From assembly GCF_003073045.1 (NCBI RefSeq), contig NC_037600.1:13268515-13332514 (forward strand): a stretch of 64,000 bases of DNA, read 5' to 3'. The DNA is from Pomacea canaliculata (taxonomy: Eukaryota; Mollusca; Gastropoda; Architaenioglossa; Ampullariidae). A program made the position numbers and the translations under genes. Positions 38,919 to 53,724 of this stretch are shown in pieces; position 1 is the stretch's first letter, and every line of letters begins with the position of its first letter. Below the pieces are notes generated by a model. That model had not been told where the DNA came from. It made no database searches and worked only from the letters and a program-made list of their open reading frames with translations.

Positions 38919-41900
38919 ATGCTTGACAAGGGCCTCCTTGACCTGTGGGAATCGTGTCCTGACGAGCCGCCTGACGAGGGCTTCAGCTGCTTTTGGGCCG
39001 CGAGGACTGAGAGAGCGGCAGCCATGTATGCGAATTCGGTCGGCGACGTGACGATCCTGGCTTTGATGGTGACCTGCTACATGTTCTTTGGCCTGCTGGG
39101 CAACATCCTGGTCATCTACGTCTACCTGCGAGCGTCGGGGGTTCTGCCCTTCAGCAACTTTGTGGTGTGTCAGGCCGTGCTGCACTGCCTGGTGCTCGCC
39201 ATAGTAGCGCCGTACAGCGTGGCCTACGAGTACCATGCCGTCACGCTCAGCGGCACGTGCATGTCCTTCGAGTTCTTGCGCCACAGTCTGGTGCTCATCG
39301 CCAGCATGTTCATGTGCGCCACGGCCTTACACTGCTATCACTCCCTTCAACGTACAGTGGTAAGTTTTGTATACTGAATCCTCCTCATCCTCCTCATCCT
39401 CATCCTCCTCCCCATCATCATCATCACACCATCACCATCTATTCGCCATCTACATGATGTTTGTCTAACTCCTTCACCACCTGCAGTTTGTTCCATTGAC
39501 CTCCCACACCTGCAGGCTCCAGGTGAACCTGCGCAGTTCCGCCAAGCGCTGATGACGACCATCGTGCTGGGGGTAATCCTGTCTGCCCCCTCCCCAACCC
39601 TGTTCACGTCCGCCAACTTCGACGGCCTGGCGGAGGCGGAGGTGGATCTGGCGTCGTCCCTCATCAACAGCTACGAGTACTCCACCTACGGACCCTCCTA
39701 CTGCCGCTTTACAGTCGCCGTGCTGGGCCTGGCCTGGGCCATTGTGTATGAGGGCGCCCTCTTCCTCACCTTCGTCATCACCTTCAGCGTTGCTCTGGTC
39801 CTCTACACCCTCTCTATTCTCAAGGTTAGCAGTTGCCTGATCTTAACCGCGTTTGGCTATATTTAAAGGGCAGCACGAGTGCAGCATTTTTCTTTATGAT
39901 CTTGCTAATAAGAAAAAAAAAAAATCAATTTCCGGCCAGGACTACTATCTGCTGGGAGTTAACTCACTCTATGACTACGGGGGTTAACTCTGGGTACCCG
40001 GTCTCTCCCTACATGTTTAGTCTTTATTTAGAAGCTTGGTGAATATTTGTGACCAAAACATATACCGTACAGACCTTGGTTTTGTTTTTCAGGTATATCT
40101 CTTACTTTATAGTAAAACTGGTTTTGTTTTACTTTGCTCACGCCTTCCGCCCTTCTGTTGCTATAGCTACGGCGCGACCTGCAGCACGGCGAGAACTCCG
40201 CGCAAGCTCCGTTCATCAGTGGACTGGACGGACGCGTGCTGGAGGCTTCGCACGTGCACAGCGCCTGCGTCATGCTGACCATGGCCACCGGCCTGACCTT
40301 CCTGCTGTGGTTGCCGGTGTGGCTATGCATCTTCGGCCGCCTGAACCTTCTGGCCCTCAGGTACTGCTTCCTCTTCTCCTCCATGCTCTTCCCCTTCGTC
40401 TACGCCATCTTCAACAAGCAGTTCCGCAAGGAGGTGTCGCGGCACGTGCCTTTCTTCCAGTGGTGCTGCATGGTTGGCAGCGTGGACAGCGACGTGGGGA
40501 CCAGAAGGGAGGAGTCCGCGGATTATAAGCAATATCTGCAAGAGATGGCGGCCCGAAACAAAGAGACGGAGGAGAGATTATGTCGCGAGAGAGGGACGAG
40601 GAAACGCAGAGGATGCAGGTACATCGGCTTCTACAGCTGCAGGAAAAGCAGCGTTTGAATCAACTAGCCGAGATCGAGAGGAAGGAGAAAGCGAGGCTCC
40701 TGCAGGAGCAGCAAGAAGAAAAAACAATGGAAAATGCAACGAGGTTAAAGCTGGAGGTAGATTTGCTGATAGAAGATAGGGAGAAAGCAAGCAGCGAGGA
40801 ACAGGAGAGGGTGGAAAGAGACCAACAGGAGCGAGAGAGGCTGACCAACAGGCCAGGGAGGCGCTTGAAAGACTGGTCAGAGAGAAAGAGGCACAAATGC
40901 TGCAAGAGGCAATGGAACGGCAAGCTAGAGAGGAGGCAGAGAGACTGAAGAGAGAAGAGGAGGAAAGAAGGAGGAAAGCAGAAGAAAACAGCGCGGATGG
41001 AACAAGATCGCCAGATCGTCAACGCACAGATAGATCAAAGAGGCTTGGAGAGGATCCGACTCGAGATGGAAGAACGCGAAAGACATGATATTGAAGAACG
41101 GAATCGGTTGGAGAGACTGAAAAAAGAGAGGAAGGAATATGAAAGGGTAGAAATGGTAAAACGTGAGAGGATAGAGAGGGAAGAGCTAGAGTGGATAGAA
41201 AAAGAACGAGAGAGACAAGAAAAAGAAGAACTCGAGAGACAAGGAAGAGAAGCACTCAAGAGACAGGAAAGGGAAGAACGAGAGACAGGAAAGAGAAGAA
41301 CGAGAGAGACGCGAGAGACAGGAAAGAGAAGAACGCGAGAGACAGGAAAGAGAAGAACGCGAGAGACGGGAAAGGGAAGAACGAGAGAGACAAGAGAGAG
41401 AGCGCGAGAGACAACAAAGAGAAGAACGCGAGAGGCAAGAGAGAGAAGAATGCGAGAGAGAGAGAGAAGAGCGCGAGAGACAAGAGAGAGAAGAGCGCGA
41501 AAGACAAGAGAGAGAAGAACGCGAGAGACAGCAAAGAGAAGAACGAGAGAGACAACACAGAGAAGAATGCGAGAGACAACACAGAGAAGAATGCGAGAGA
41601 CAAGAGAAAGCAGAGCGCGTGAGACAGGAAAGAGAAGAATGCGAGAGACAGGAAAGGGAAGAACGCGAAAGGCAAGAGAGAGAAGAGCGAGAGAGACAGG
41701 AAAGAGAAGAACTCGAGAGACGAGAGAGAGAAGAGCGAGAGAGACAACACAGAGAAGAGCGAGAGAGACAACACAGAGAAGAATGCGAGAGACAAGAGAG
41801 AGCAGAGCGAGAGACAGGAAATGGAAGAACGCGAGAGACAGGAAATGGAAGAACGCGAGAGACAAGAAAGAGAAGAACGCAAGAGACGGGAAAGAGAAGA

Positions 41901-44011
41901 ACTCGAGAGACGATGGAGAGAAGAGCGAGAGAGACAACAAAGGGAAGAACGCGAGAGACAAGAAAGAGAAGAACGCAAGAGACGGGAAAGAGAAGAACTC
42001 GAGAGACGATGGAGAGAAGAGCGAGAGAGACAACAAAGGGAAGAACGCGAGAGACAGGAAAGAGAACTCGAGAGACAAGAGAGAGAAGAGCGAGAGAGAC
42101 AACACAGAGAAGAATGCGAGAGACAACAAAGAGAAGAATGCGAGAGACAAGAGAGAGCAGAACGCGAGAGACAGGAAATGGAAGAACGCGAGAGACAGGA
42201 AATGGAAGAACGAGAAAGACAGGAAAGAGAAGAACGAGAGACAGAGAAAGAGAAGAACGCGAGAGACAGAGAAGAGAAGAACGCGAGAGACAGGAAAGGG
42301 AAGAACGTGAGAGACAAGAAAGAGAAGAATGCGAAGGACAAGAGAGGTCAGAGTGCGAGAGACGGGAAAGAGAAGAACGGGAGAGACAGGAATTAGAAGA
42401 ACGAGAGAAAAGGGAAAGAGAAGAATGGGAGAGGCAAGAAGAAGCTAAACGAGAATATTTGTTGAGTGACGAGTTCTGGAAGCAGGATCGGGAAGAACTT
42501 GTTAGGCAAGAACGAAAGGTAGCCGATCAGATGGTGGACGACCAGCACGATGTCGTTGTGAGGGCGCAGATAGAGTTCCGGCGGGGTGGTCACGAGTCCG
42601 GTTGCCCGCTGCGGGAGGAAGAGCGCCGGCCGGAAGACCAGACGGCGAACGAAGACCTGAGAGAGGAGACACACGTTTGGCAAGAGCAGCATGGTCGCCA
42701 TATTTCCCACACCCCAACCTCTCATACCCGCGAAAAGTCAGAGTCCAGGTCGCGATCCTCCTCCCCGGGTGGCCACCGAAGCCGCCCGCGGCGTCGTGAG
42801 GTCTTCGAAGTGGTGGTGGTGGAGCGGCGCGGCGCCCCCCCGCGGGTTGAGGTGCAGGCGGAGACCAGCCGTCACCAGGACGACGACGATGACGAGGATG
42901 ACCACCGCTTCAGCAGCTCCTCGAGGCGCTTGAAGGAGGAGGTGGTGGAGCTGCATCTGAGCGAGCAGGCACGCAAGGGGGACCTGGCCTACACCCTGGA
43001 CATGCAGAGGGAGAGCAGGACACAGAGCAGAAGCTCCCGGGAGACTTCATCCTCGCGCACTGGCGTGCAGCGGCTGGAGGACGAGCTGCTGGAATGCAAG
43101 CAACGCCAGAAGATGCTGGAGGTGGGTACTTCATCTCCCCCTCTCCCACCCACCCCGACATACCTTGCATCTCTAAAGTTAGAAAAAAAAAAATAGTGTT
43201 CGATCCTTGTGTAACAGTCTTTTTTCGTTGTTGCCGGTTATTTTCTTTTATCGACAATAAAAAGCAAAATAATGATGATGTACCCGTCATCACAAACTGC
43301 GTTATGCAGGAAAAACTTCAGCAACACTCGAGCTACGAACAGCGCCGTCTGGAGGGTGAATGCAGCGACATTCGACGTCACCGGCGCGCTCGCTCTGAAA
43401 GCGCGAAACGTCACGCTTTCCTGCGCGTGCAGCTGGATAGTGAGCGCGAGAAGGAGGAGCACGTAAGGATAATTTCTTTCAGTTGAAACTGATGAGAGAA
43501 TCCTTCGAAAAATGGTTGGTCAGTTTTGGGGAAATCTCCTTTATTGTCTATAATCTGTTGCATGCTGGGAATCGCCCTCCGCAAACGAGCAAAATAAAAC
43601 CCAGGGGAAAAAAATCTCTGTTCAATTCACCTGTAGTTTTTTTTTTACTGGCATTTATTGTTGTTTTTCCACCCTGTCTAAAAATAATTAATTAATAATT
43701 AATTAATAATTTAAAATATAGTTATTTAAATATAATTTTGCTTAACATTTGATGAGGTATACATTCACAGTTTAAAGATGTAGAAAGTTTCAGTTTGGAA
43801 TGACATTTTTGTGTAACTTCAAAATGCACGTTAAGGCTTCGGGAGCATGGAAAAGTCAGTTTTAACCCTCGAGGAACAGGATTTTTTTAGTCACGTGATA
43901 TGCTATGCGCAGATGCTGTTGGAGTTGGAGAAGGCGCAGCGTGAGACCGAAGCAGGTGTATCCACAAAAGAGGATGACCGCGAGAAATCTCCTAAATCAT
44001 CAGATACTTAG
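38919..44011 (+). CDS. Rhodopsin-like 7TM receptor with giant charged-helix tail
   Basis: Five coding exons: 38919-39359, 39516-39824, 40167-43121, 43310-43462, 43913-44011. The start could also be the ATG at 39024, which has a better context. Exons 1-3 encode seven helices: TM1 with GLLGNILVIYVY, TM3 cysteine in SGTCMSF pairing with ECL2 SYCRF, TM6 LLWLPVWL, and TM7 FPFVYAIFNKQFRKEV (an NPxxY variant). DRY is replaced by HCYHSL, so G-protein coupling is uncertain and the subfamily is unassigned. After helix 8 the exon runs into coiled or single-helix sequence (YLQEMAARNKETEERL, then QEREERER repeats, about 41286-42435), then a less repetitive end (LLELEKAQRETEAG). The tail needs about six frame changes, near 40575, 40838, 40990, 41285, 41814 and 42243; start and end frames agree and the exon totals exactly 985 codons. 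The fusion could be real or two genes mis-joined. Confidence 0.65.
41286..42435 (+). repeat. 24-bp minisatellite encoding QEREERER octads
   Basis: About 47 copies of a 24-bp unit of the type CAGGAAAGAGAAGAACGCGAGAGA with A/G-rich variation (CAACACAGAGAAGAATGC and similar). In the coding frame it gives eight-residue Glu/Arg repeats predicted to form a long single alpha helix, as in trichohyalin. Shifts between frames occur where a GA dinucleotide is lost (CGAGAGACAGG instead of CGAGAGAGACAGG). The opposite strand yields long Ser/Leu/Phe ORFs that are artefacts. Confidence 0.88.
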
Positions 44012-45473
44012 ACACACACACAAATTCTGATCCACCAAAGCTTTCTTACACCTTCAATGAAAAAACAAAAAAACAAAAACAACAACAAACAAACATGTCG
44101 AGCACATAATAATGAAGAAAGAAACTTTGTCGAGGTCACTACGCCAACAGTGACCACAAACAACGCTAGGAGACAAGGTAACATCCGGTCTCACCTGGTC
44201 TAGAATCTGTTTTTATTTTTAAACCAAACATGAGGATGAATAGCACAAGCTTTATCAACTGTTGATGTTTACTATGTAAGCTGCTAGCAGTTGTAATGTG
44301 CAGGTCAGAGGAAGTGGCTCAAAGGTCATCTTTGTTTATTAATTCATTTTAGCAGGACCAATCTCATCATCGAAGATTAGATTTTCATCTGAATACTTTG
44401 TCAGAAATTAATGCACTGACAAAAAAATATAATTCTGAAATTTAAATTTTTTTTAGTAAATTCTGCCATAAAATAAAAGCAATATTGTAAACAGTAGGAG
44501 GCACTAACTCCGTTGAAAGCTGTCCAAGGGTTATCATATTGCTTTTTGAACTTAAATGCTTAAGAAGGATTTCACTTCATTACATAAAAAGCGAATGAAA
44601 AAAAAAAGAGATAAGATAAATGAAGTGTAAAAGGATCAAGTGACATTTCAGGATAAATTCAGGTAGAACTTTGATCAAAGTATGGTGTGTACGCGCTGAG
44701 TACACTTATCTAACTGTTCCTAACATTTAAAAACACTAATTAATGTCGCAAACACTCCGAGATTTTCATCCTTCCATCAATAAAAATTGAACACCACATA
44801 GCTGCTTATTGAACTCTGTTTTCTTTCCTTAAAAATGGATGAACCCTTCTGAAAACAAATAAAGCTGTCTTTAACAATGACAAGTTTTTAAGATAAGTCT
44901 CGTCTGTTGATTTGTTGATACTGATGTTCATGCAGCGTAGAAAATAAACATTTTATGATTTGGAAAGAAATTTTGAAGAAGAGGCGTTTCACTTGATGAT
45001 GGTATAATTTCTTGTGAGATAACTTCAAGGAACATTAGGTTCTCTTAAATTAATTGCAATTTAAAAAATTTCAAACAAGTGTTTAAAAACATTCTAACTT
45101 GAAGTTTTTGTTTATTACCTTCATATTCCATTAAAAGAAAAATAAAGTTTGAGAACCAAATTGCTGTGTTAAAATATATTTGAAACAATAAATGACTATG
45201 TGAAGTTGTTGTTACTTCAGTTCGCAATTTTACACACACACACACACAGAAAAACAACCAAACAAACAAATCCCTTTGGTCTTGACTCTCAGTTTTGTTC
45301 ATGATGGGGATTAGTGGGAAAAAAGGAAATATTATAGTTAACTGACATTATGAGGCTGACCTTTGGTTCAGGTTGTCACAACTATGCGAGGACGAGAGTC
45401 AGATTTAAGGCTTGGGGCAAGAAACTCGGTCAGGTTAATATTCCCCCACAGAGTGGTCAGCTCAGATTAAAAT
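44012..45473. other. Convergent 3' flanks
   Basis: Between the stop of the receptor gene (plus) and the stop of transporter copy B (minus). AT-rich; no ORF is supported. A CA run lies at about 45233-45247. Confidence 0.5.
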
Positions 45474-48400
45474 TTATAAGAATTTGCAAGAGACTATCTG
45501 GGCTTTATCCAAACTTAACTTTGGGACTTGCGGGCTTTTTTCGATGCTGTGGATTTTGATTGTTGTCTTTAACACGTCAGGCATTTGTAATAAGGTGGGC
45601 ATCTTTTTTTTTTTAATCAAGTGTACTGTCGATAACTTTTTATTCGGATTCCCCTGCTTTAGGGAGCTGTCCGATTTGTTCGGACAGATGTCAAACAATT
45701 CTCTGCCTGGCCTGTGGGAGACTGTGTAGACGTTGGAGATGACCATGAAGATTCCCGCCACAGTCATCGCTCCTCCGCCCAAATAAAAAGCTTCATCGTA
45801 CTGATCGAACACATCCTTCAGAACACCTGGAACACAAAAATTAGGTGGACTTGACGACAGAGGCAACAACCTACCTCCCCTTGCCCCTCTTCTCTAGTTT
45901 GGAAATTTTTCCAAAACTGTGTTCGCGTTACAAAAAAAAAAATTACTCTTATGACTCTAGCTACGATAGTCGGGTAAAACCTTTGCCAAACATAGTCACA
46001 TATTCGTCAACCTTTTCCGGTTTAGAAGATCCGGTACCTGAGAGAGGGGGTCCCACAAAGTTGCCGACGCCTTGAAAGAAGCTCATGATCCCGAAGGAGG
46101 ACGACAGGGTTTCCTGTCCCAGCAGGTCGACAAGGATGACGGACTTCAATCCCGCGCATGCGCCAGTGAAAAAGCCGAAGAAGGCGAAAGCGAGGGTGAA
46201 GTGTGGAAAGGTAGACAAAAAGGTGAAGCGAAGGCCAGCGCCCCGATGGCGAAGAGGAAGGAGCTGAAGGCCATTGGTCGGTAAGGTCGTACTATGCTCA
46301 GCTCGAGAACCACACCGGTAAGTACTCGACCCACGGTGTCAGCCACACCTGCAACAATCTACTGATATTTATATATATTTTTCAACGCGCGCAAGCACAC
46401 AAACAGGCTGTCTTCATATCAGTAAAGAGTAAAGTAAAGAACATTACTCACCTGAGATGGAGAGCAGGTAAGCAGCGTTGGTCTCCGACACTCCTCGAGA
46501 CTTGGCCAAGGGCGGTAGGAAGACGATGGAAGACTTCATGGAAGCCGTGAGGAGACACATGCTTAGGCAATAGAGAACAAACGCTGGCTGCTTCAGCAAT
46601 GACCAGTGCATCAGCTTCCGCCGTTTCGAGCCAGTCGCCTGCTTCTCCACAGGAAAGCAGGTCCGAAGAAAGCTCTTCAGCAAATGACTTTTATGACTTG
46701 AGACCGAAGAAACACAGACAGTATCGTCCATCATACTTTCGCCTTTGGCACTGAAGCGGCTGGGGTTACCAAGAAGCTCTCCTGCTGGGGGAGGTGTGTG
46801 AGATGCATTTCTAACAGGGAGGGGTTCACTGTGTTGTGCTCGCTTTTATCATAGACAGTCTGCGGTAATTCAGCAACATCTCTCCGCTTCTCATTTTCGA
46901 GTAAAGCCTCAGTCTGACATCTGAAAATATTGAGGTTCTAGTGACACTTCCATTTAAATCCTTGCAAATGACAAGTAAAATGGCAATTTAACGGTAATCC
47001 GTGCCTTAAACTCGTATATTCAAATTCTTAGTTTCCGACAACCAGTTTATATTATACGTTCGCTCACGTTCTTTGATTATTTTCTTTCTCATTCTTTCTT
47101 TTATTCATTCATTCATTCATTTTTTTTCTTTCTTTATATCCTCACTGTAGCAGATATGCCAACCAATTCAGGTTTTGTAATCCATGACTTGCGAAGTAGA
47201 GATAGATCCGCTTCAATTGTCACTTGCATTTTTTTTTTTTTGCGAAAAATGTATGGAAAATGTTCAACGAGAAAGAATTTTACCTTCTTCCGGTTAAAAC
47301 GATCTTTCTGTGCAGAAACAGGGGGCGATAAAGGAAGGCGACGACAAAAAAGTGCAGGGCGATTCCGCCGAGGATAAAGAAGGCCCCGAAGAACCCGTAT
47401 GTTTCAAAGAGCATTTCCACGACGGGAGGGAGGAGAAAGGTCCCGGCCCCCACCCCCGCTGTGCTGAGTCCTACGGCCACGCCTCGTAGACGGTTAAAGT
47501 ACATCCCGACCAGAATGAGACCCGGGGCGTAGGCAAGGCCACGACCCAAACCTGAAATGATCATCATCGTCGTTATCACCAGTTCCTCTATCGTACAGAT
47601 AGTTTAATTGCTAAGGAACATCTGTGAGGTTGAGGAATCATGTCCGACCTAGACGTTTAGTTACGCCATCGGAATAATTTCAACCCACCTCTTTTTTCCT
47701 TCTTATGATGTTATCATATATATCGTATGAATCCCCTTCGTTCTTATGTTTATCTGACCTCTGAATACTTGTGCTTGTTTGTGTGTGGGTGAGCACGCAA
47801 TGAATTATGACTTTTTAATGTTTCTTTGATCTGTCGATGAAGTGGAGAGGGAGAATTCTAAGTGGATACAAGCTGCTATAAATGCATCTCGGAAAAAAGA
47901 AAAGAAAAAAAGAGAGTTGCATCGTACTGTATGGTAGTGTTCGCGGATAATAAGGAGATCGCTCCTATTACGAGGTGGCATTGCACTCACCTTGCACTAC
48001 TCCGAAAAAGAAGAGCAGGGTCGGCATGTTGGGGGCCAGGCCACTGAACACGAGCCCGGCGGTGTAGAGGACCGCACCAACCATCACCGATGCCCGGGCA
48101 CTGAAGCGGCTGCACACTGCCCCAGCCAGGGGTCCTGTGGAAAGGCAGTAACTCGTTTTTAAACCCTCAACATAGTACTGAGTATAAGTGCTGTCAACAT
48201 ATACAAGCTGAGTGTAATCTGACCTGTGCAAACAACACGTATCAACTGAACTAATGTTGATAGCAGTCAATGTGGTAAAATTTTACCCGTGTGCAAACAA
48301 TTACATACCTTAATGCGATACGAAAAATAATCACGTGACAACTTTGCGATATAAATCTTCCGCGATGTTTGCGTTCCCGTTGCTAGAGTATCATTTCATT

Positions 48401-49678
48401 ATGGTGTTTTGGGTCGTTTGGCTTCGTGTCTCAAAACAGTCTCTAATTTTTTTCTTATTCTTTTCTTCAGACGGCTACGGATGGAAACCTTACCCATGGA
48501 AAGCATGACGGTGGCCGTCAGTGCACCCGCCCACGCCGTGACCTGGCGCTGGACTGGAAGTGTGACGTCAGCTTGATGAAGAACACCCCGTCGGTTCTCT
48601 CGAGTCCGCCTGTCACGTAATCACACAAGGGTTACTACTATTTCAGTACGGTGTCAGCAGGCGCTTTTTGAAACTGGTCCATCACACAGTAAATAATTCT
48701 ATAATGTACTGCCGAAAGGTCATTTAGCATTTACATGAGAAAGGAGTGACTATGTAAAACAAACAAAAATTTCAAATGAAATAAAGTTATTAGTGTTTGT
48801 TTAAATTAACCAGATTCACGAAAGTGCTTTTTTTTTAAAGTCAAGGGCCCTGCATGAGACAACATACAACGCACGCAGTACACCTAATAAAGCGGTCTTA
48901 TTCAAGGGACATAACACCATTTTTAGTCGTTAGTGTGCACGAGTTACTTCCCATGCACTGGAAGGCGAGAAAAAGCTTCACGCTCTCAGCACGACGGAAA
49001 TAAATACAGAATTTGAATGCAAATGTAAAAACTATTGAGATAATTTGTAATGCAGTTCATTTAATCGTTAATTGTCAACAAGGTGATGCATTCAGCGGCG
49101 TTCTCCAACGCACCAGTTATGACGTGCGACAAGAAGCAGCCGAGAGCCACCAACCACGCCCACCCGCTGTCTTGTAGTGATTTCTCCAGGTCCTCGTCAT
49201 CCTTTTCCAGAACTATAGTTGGACTGACACTGGTTTCACTTTCATCGACGTTATCCATGCTATCATCAGTCCTTCTCGATGGACTGTAATCCAAATGATC
49301 GTTGACCACAATTTTCTGCACACCAAGTTACGTAACCTTTACTGATTAAACGACGGTATCGCAAAATAACCTCTAATCCCCTGAAACTGTCTCAGTAGGG
49401 CAATTGATTATAAACGATTGCTCTTTGGAATACATGTATGTGTATGAACACGTACCGGTAATATCACATATAAATAAATTGCACTTGGTCCGTGTTCATG
49501 AATCATGATCACAAATACTCACGTCTACATCCTGGCTTTCAGACCACAGCAACGAAGATTCACCTTTTCCTCTCTTCGTGTGTTCACCAGTGCATTCATT
49601 TTCGTCCTCCATGATCCAGCTGTTTTGAGATTTTAGCCGAGCTAGCTTAACTTTCGCCTTCACCTCCGAGCACGACAC
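45474..49678 (-). CDS. SLC16-type monocarboxylate transporter, copy B
   Basis: Paralogue of the gene at 28763-34220, in opposite orientation. Eight coding exons on the minus strand: 49678-49523, 49315-49114, 48609-48494, 48134-47991, 47551-47284, 46920-46452, 46348-46038, 45826-45474. The signature around TM1 is SGWAWLVALGCFLSHVITG, then GPLAGAVCSRFSAR, GLGRGLAYAPGLILVGMYF and SLLKQPAFVLYCL. Intron phases match copy A, but copy B has an extra intron (46349-46451) splitting the counterpart of exon 6 at SISG|VADTVGR. Three single-base frame changes are seen: one base missing near 48545 (SSA-QVTAWAG), one T missing in the run near 46217-46221, and one between the start of exon 46920-46452 and SHTPPPAGE. 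The tail is longer than in copy A (about 80 residues after the last helix). The gene is either functional with consensus errors or newly disabled. Confidence 0.85.
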
Positions 49679-50364
49679 AGCAAAGAATCACTTTCCGCTG
49701 ACCTTCGTTCAAAGCTGCTTGCAGCGCGCGACATCCGTCTACTGAAAACATTACATCAGCCACACACAAACACGGATAAATGAAACTCTCATGACCTTTG
49801 TAATTCTCATGTAGGGTTCATCGAACCGAGTGCTCAATTTCGCCAACACGGACTGGGAAAATAAATAAAAAAATCGGAAAATATGTAGCGAAACCTGCCA
49901 GACCAGCGTATGGAAAGAATATCGCAATATAGTTAACTTCTGAGTTTTCCATTCAACCAGCATGTCGTCTCTCCAGGGCATCAGATTTCTTCAAAAATTG
50001 ATTTTACTGGTGTTGTTATTACTGTAATACAAGAAACCGTGGACTATATTACTGTCCAAGATGTTCCTGCTCAGCAGCTCACACCTCTCCGCTAACATTG
50101 GTGTGTACATACCCTCGGAAAGAAAGCTTTTAAGTACAAAAACCGCTAGTGCATACAAGGAAGCCGCACAAAGACTGAGCAAGCAAGGAAGTTGGTTACA
50201 GGGAACGGTCCTTTTGTTTCTCAACAAGCAGTCTTACCTGTTCACTGACATAAACTTAGTTTACTCACAAATTTTCACATTCAGAGCGCAACTGGGTGTG
50301 GAAGGTAGTGCAGCCAGCAAATGAGGCTAAATCACGGCAAAGTAGACAGCCGGTAATCATTCTA

Positions 50365-50475
50365 TATGCAGAGAAAGAACATCATGCCTAAAACAAGATC
50401 TGAACCCAGGACAACCCATCCTCACTCTATTGTGACAAGCTCTAACCATTGCACTACCAGAGGTCGGTTGAGGGA
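50365..50475 (-). mobile_element. tRNA-derived SINE
   Basis: On the minus strand CTGGTAGTGCAATGGTTAGA is a good pol III A box (plus 50446-50459) and GGTTCAGATCT is the B box (plus 50396-50406), spaced as in a tRNA. The body continues with a TTCTTTCTCTGC block shared with the copy at 52852. Confidence 0.75.
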
Positions 50476-50499
50476 AATGTTTTATTCCTAGCCACCAAA

Positions 50500-50605
50500 G
50501 GCTTTATCACGGCAAGCCCTGAAAACAGAGACGAGAGCTGAACCCAGGACAGCAAACCCACTGTATTGGTGACAGGCTAACCATTTTGCCCCCACTGAGT
50601 ATTGG
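50500..50605 (-). mobile_element. tRNA-derived SINE, second copy
   Basis: Minus strand: GGGGCAAAATGGTTAGCCTG as A-box region and GGGTTCAGCTC as B box (plus 50535-50545). The part between the boxes (CCTGTCACCAATACAGTG) resembles the neighbouring copy, so the two are one family inserted next to each other. Confidence 0.7.
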
Positions 50606-51282
50606 GAGTACCTCGCCTAATGGGCAGCTCTTGAGTTTTGTCTCCTGTATTAGTTTTACAGCATTAGCTTTTGGCTCTTTTATACTCATGTTTACTACCT
50701 CTCAATTGGATCTGGCTTTTCCCTCATGAAGGGAACAGATGGGATCAAAATTTGACAGGTCTCCGTATCCTGCCACTTCCTTCGCGGTCAGTTACTTGTC
50801 CCATTCACTTCTTCAATTGTGCGTCCAGATAGTGATGAGCAAACTCGTTAGTTAAGTTCAACTGGATGCCTTGATTCGAAGTCTGATGACATCTCCCTTT
50901 TGTTGTGTGAAGATGACTTTCCTACACTGTATTCTTCAAGCCAACCTTGCTTGATCTTACTATTCTAAAGCAAACTGGCTGCGGTTTATCACTCCTTTCT
51001 TCCTATGCAGTACACTAAGTTTATTCTGACAACGACACACTACAAGTGCAAGGTGCTTTTGGTCATGTCATCACCGGACAAAGGTGCCAACTTTCAAAGT
51101 ACAAGTGTATAAGGCACTAACTTGTCCAAGATATTGTTTAAAGCTTCACACATCCACCACATGTCACTGCAGCTAATTAAACTTTAACAAGTAAGATAAA
51201 GACAACGGACAACATTCTTCAGCACAATACAAAAAACAATGCAAAAGCAAATGCTGTCCACAACTCATTTTATACTTGTTTA

Positions 51283-53432
<2,150 letters not shown>

Positions 53433-53715
53433 ACTGAAAAATAAAATATATGGTCATTGTTTTTCATTAATTTACGAAAAGCATTTCTTTCCCACGTTAG
53501 TCAGGAACCCTCACCACCGACATCACATTGACAGAAGTTTAATTTTACAAAATCGTAAGTTATTTACAGAAAAAAATTAAAGCACAACAGAAGATGAAGA
53601 AAAAACTACAATGGTCATACACCAAAATGAAGGATTATTCTAACAGAAGTTACAAAATATCGAAATATTTGATAATATAGTAAGCATCGTGTTTCTTACT
53701 TTGACTACCCAGCGT

Positions 53716-53724
53716 GAAAGGAAG
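53716..53724 (-). promoter_or_regulatory. 5' TOP transcription start of RPS5
   Basis: Minus-strand CTTCCTTTC followed by ACGCTGGG and a donor (CAAA|GTAAGAAAC, about 53697) forms a short non-coding first exon beginning with a terminal oligopyrimidine tract. That is the usual start of ribosomal protein mRNAs and implies mTOR/LARP1-type translational control. Confidence 0.65.

Noticed and set aside
40236-40658. Receptor ending at the stop near 40656 (CRKSSV)
   Set aside because: This is the literal frame, but the last 30 residues lose the helical pattern exactly where another frame continues it. I treat it as a probable frame error while keeping it as the main alternative to the fusion.
41035-42341. 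Long minus-strand ORFs (over 360 codons) rich in Ser, Leu and Phe
   Set aside because: They are the antisense of the GA-rich 24-bp minisatellite; absence of stops follows from its composition, and there is no start context or domain.
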